In this document: positions 62,006 to 64,000 of the stretch, piece after piece
How the letters are laid out: each line of letters begins with the position of its first letter
Numbering within the stretch: the first letter of the stretch is position 1
Position numbers and translations under genes: made by a program
Source: Rhodobacter viridis
Lineage (GTDB): Bacteria; Pseudomonadota; Alphaproteobacteria; Rhodobacterales; Rhodobacteraceae
DNA length: 64,000 nt
Reading direction: 5' to 3'
Assembly (NCBI RefSeq): GCF_003217355.1
Contig: NZ_QJTK01000005.1
Coordinates: 154,421 to 218,420, forward strand
The notes under the pieces: model-generated
What the model saw: only the letters and a program-made list of their open reading frames with translations
What the model was told of the DNA's origin: nothing
Database searches by the model: none

Positions 62006-63905
62006 TTGATCGAAAACATCTATTTGGCGAATGTAGGCGCTTACGATGCCATAGGAACGAAGCTCGAAGCGTTGAAAAAAGTAAACTTCATCTTCGGCTC
62101 GAACGGAGCTGGCAAGACAACGATTTCTCGCATTATCGAAGGCTCGGGAAACTTCCCTGACTGCCATATAGCATGGGCAGGCGGCACCCCATTGGAAACC
62201 CGCGTCTATAGTAGAGATTTTGTCGAGAAGCATTTCGATGCGGCAAGCAGCATCAAGGGCATCTACACGTTCGGAGGGAACGTTGAGGTCGCCGAGAAGA
62301 TCAACACACTAAAGGCAGAAGCCGATTCCATCAAAACGAAGCTTGGCAGTCTCCGAAAGAATCTTGTCGGTGAGGACGGAACAAGTGGTAAGAAGAAAGA
62401 ACGTGAAACGCTCGACGCACAGTTTTTACAAGATGTGTGGGACGCCAAAGGAAAGCTCAGTGATTTGAAAGACGCCTTCACTGGACTAAACAGCGACAAG
62501 AAGAAGTTCCGTGACCGCTACTTGACCGAGGCCTCAGCTAACGTCGCGACAGTGAGGGATATTTCAGAGCTTCGCGACGACGCCGCAACTGTGTTCTCCG
62601 GATCGCTGACAGAGGCAAAAGCCTTACCCAGTCTGGATAAATCAAAAGTTACAGAACTTGAAAGCTCGGCTATCCTCAAAAAGAAGGTCATAGGCAAAGA
62701 AGACGTAGACATCGCCGCGCTGATAAAAAATCTCGGCAATAGTGACTGGGTGCAACAGGGACGGCAGTATTTCGATCAACTTGAAGATCGGTGCCCATTC
62801 TGCCAGCAAAATACAGATGCAGCTTTCAGGCAGAGCATAGAGGCATATTTTGATGAGAGTTACATTGCCGACCTCGCGGCTATTGACAAGCTGCTTTTCG
62901 ACTACACCAATGCAGCAAGAGACCAACTGACCAATTACAACGTGTCCGAAATTATTGAATCGCCCTACCTTGACCGCGAGGCTTTCGAGAAGGATGTCAC
63001 GGCCCTTCGCCTTGCTCTTGACAGCAATATTGAACACGTCAGGGCAAAGCGGAAGGAGCCTAGCTCCACAGTAACTCTCACCGATACAGCCCCGCTGCTT
63101 GCAGCAGTTAACTCCCACATCGAAGCGGCCAACCAGAAAGTCAAAACCAATAACGATACCATCGACAATCTTGCCATCCGCAAAAAAGAACTGACATCGC
63201 AAATTTGGAAACGGCTGCTGGAAGACACAAAGGCGATTTGCGGTAAATTTAAATCCGAAACTGACGGACTCGACAAGGCGATCAGCTCGTTGGAAACTCA
63301 GATTGAAAAGGAAAGCATCAATCTTTCCAAAAAGCAGGATGACATCGAAGAAAATGAACGCAAGATCACAAGTATCAAGCCTACGATTGATGAAATCAAC
63401 AAACTCCTGAAGTCATTTGGCTTCACCAACTTCAGACTCGTTGAAAGCTCGGCGAGCGGCTTCTACGAGGTCAAAAGACCGAACGGGAGCGACGCAAAAC
63501 GAACGCTGAGTGAAGGCGAGAAGTCCTTTATCACGTTCCTTTACTTCTATTATTTGATCAGGGGGTCGTTCAGTTCGAGCGGCGGCATGGGTGACAAGGT
63601 TGTAGTGTTTGATGACCCCGTTTCGAGCATGGATGCGGATATACTTTTCATAGTTTGCAATCTGATAAAATCCGTCATCGCCGAGATGCGCACAGATGCG
63701 AGCACAATCAAGCAGGTATTTGTGCTCACACACAATATCTACTTCCACAAGGAGGTAACGTTCGACACATGCCGAAGAACGGGCAAGAAGAAAGATGAAA
63801 CGTTTTGGGTGGTGCGTAAGACTTCGAGGAGATCAGAGCTGGTGTCGTTCGGGGAAAACCCGATCAAGTCGAGCTATGAGCTTCTCTGGAAAGAGGTCAG
63901 GCAGA
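62006..63905 (+). pseudogene. AAA_13 ATPase (RloC/PrrC-like), C-terminus cut off by an insertion sequence
   Basis: The frame starts at TTG 62006 (GAGG seven bases upstream). It has Walker A FIFGSNGAGKTTISR (about 31-45), a long coiled-coil with a zinc-hook-like RCPFCQQNTDA (about 262), signature LSEGEKSFITFLYFYYLI (about 501) and Walker B KVVVFDDPVSSMD. This is the layout of RloC-like anticodon-nuclease ATPases and related AAA_13 defence proteins. Similarity ends after NPIKSSYELLWKEVR at about residue 632, where insertion-element sequence begins. Nucleotide use is less GC-rich than in the rest of the window. The missing C-terminal part would hold any nuclease domain, so the gene is probably inactive. 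Confidence 0.8.
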
Positions 63906-64000
63906 TGGCCTGCTGCCGGTTTCGTGGACACGAAGATAAGATCGTGACCAAGGAAACGGAGATCGGACATGGTGAGACGGAAGTTCACGAAGGAGTTCAA
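63906..64000 (+). mobile_element. Left end of an IS3-family insertion sequence
   Basis: From about 63906 the bases (TGGCCTGCTGCCGGTTTCGT, then GGACAC) resemble the terminal inverted repeat of IS3-family elements, and a transposase start follows 63 bases in. The element continues beyond the window, so its length and target duplication cannot be seen. Confidence 0.65.
63969..64000 (+). CDS. IS3-family transposase OrfA, first codons
   Basis: The frame reads MVRRKFTKEF before the window ends, the typical opening of the IS3-family OrfA helix-turn-helix protein. GGAG lies about eight bases upstream. The rest is outside the window. Confidence 0.7.
   Translation, partial: MVRRKFTKEF

Overview
The window comes from a purple non-sulfur alphaproteobacterium, most likely Rhodobacter capsulatus or a very close relative. 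It opens inside a pucBACDE light-harvesting 2 operon. It also carries a fruBKA phosphotransferase operon whose FruB is an 827-residue IIA-HPr-EI fusion, the arrangement known from R. capsulatus. The DNA is GC-rich and many genes overlap by ATGA. No species name can be proved from the sequence alone.

Bases 1-36353 look like core chromosome. In order they hold: pucB (tail), pucA, pucC and pucDE; a sulfate ABC transporter lacking its binding protein (cysTWA) and cysK; an RTX-repeat protein; trpB; two GGDEF/EAL proteins; fruBKA; a sensory group made of a solute-binding protein, a hybrid kinase and an OmpR-type regulator beside the fru operon; a second hybrid kinase; the housekeeping run infA-maf-rng-yacG; a nitrilase/GNAT/SnoaL run; a divergent qorB/HxlR pair; and hisD, a UPF0262 gene, a phosphatase gene, murA and a DUF2948 gene. 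A repeat element of about 210 bp occurs twice in inverted orientation, at 2608-2817 and 30010-30220.

At 36478-36552 lies a tRNA-Thr(GGT) gene, followed 91 bp later by a tyrosine integrase. Everything from there to the window end looks like an integrated genomic island. Its core is an unusual defence-like operon. Vsr and a zinc-ribbon protein are encoded on the minus strand, each followed by the same 85-bp repeat. On the plus strand, in tight overlap from the third gene on, come a C5 cytosine methyltransferase, an ankyrin-repeat/sigma-70 fusion protein, a MORC-like GHKL ATPase, a Z1-domain helicase-like ATPase, a DUF4420 PD-(D/E)XK protein and an AIPR protein. MORC/Z1/AIPR neighbourhoods are known as restriction-modification-like systems. 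The ankyrin-sigma fusion inside one is the part I consider most likely undescribed.

The rest of the island holds a RelA/SpoT-domain protein, a small conserved protein with a CxxC, another PD-(D/E)XK protein, a likely replication module (DUF927 ATPase, possible Rep protein and an iteron-like array at 59892-60059), an XRE regulator without a partner, a hipBA toxin-antitoxin pair, and an RloC/PrrC-like AAA_13 gene that is interrupted at about 63906 by the left end of an IS3-family insertion sequence. The right end of the island is not in the window.
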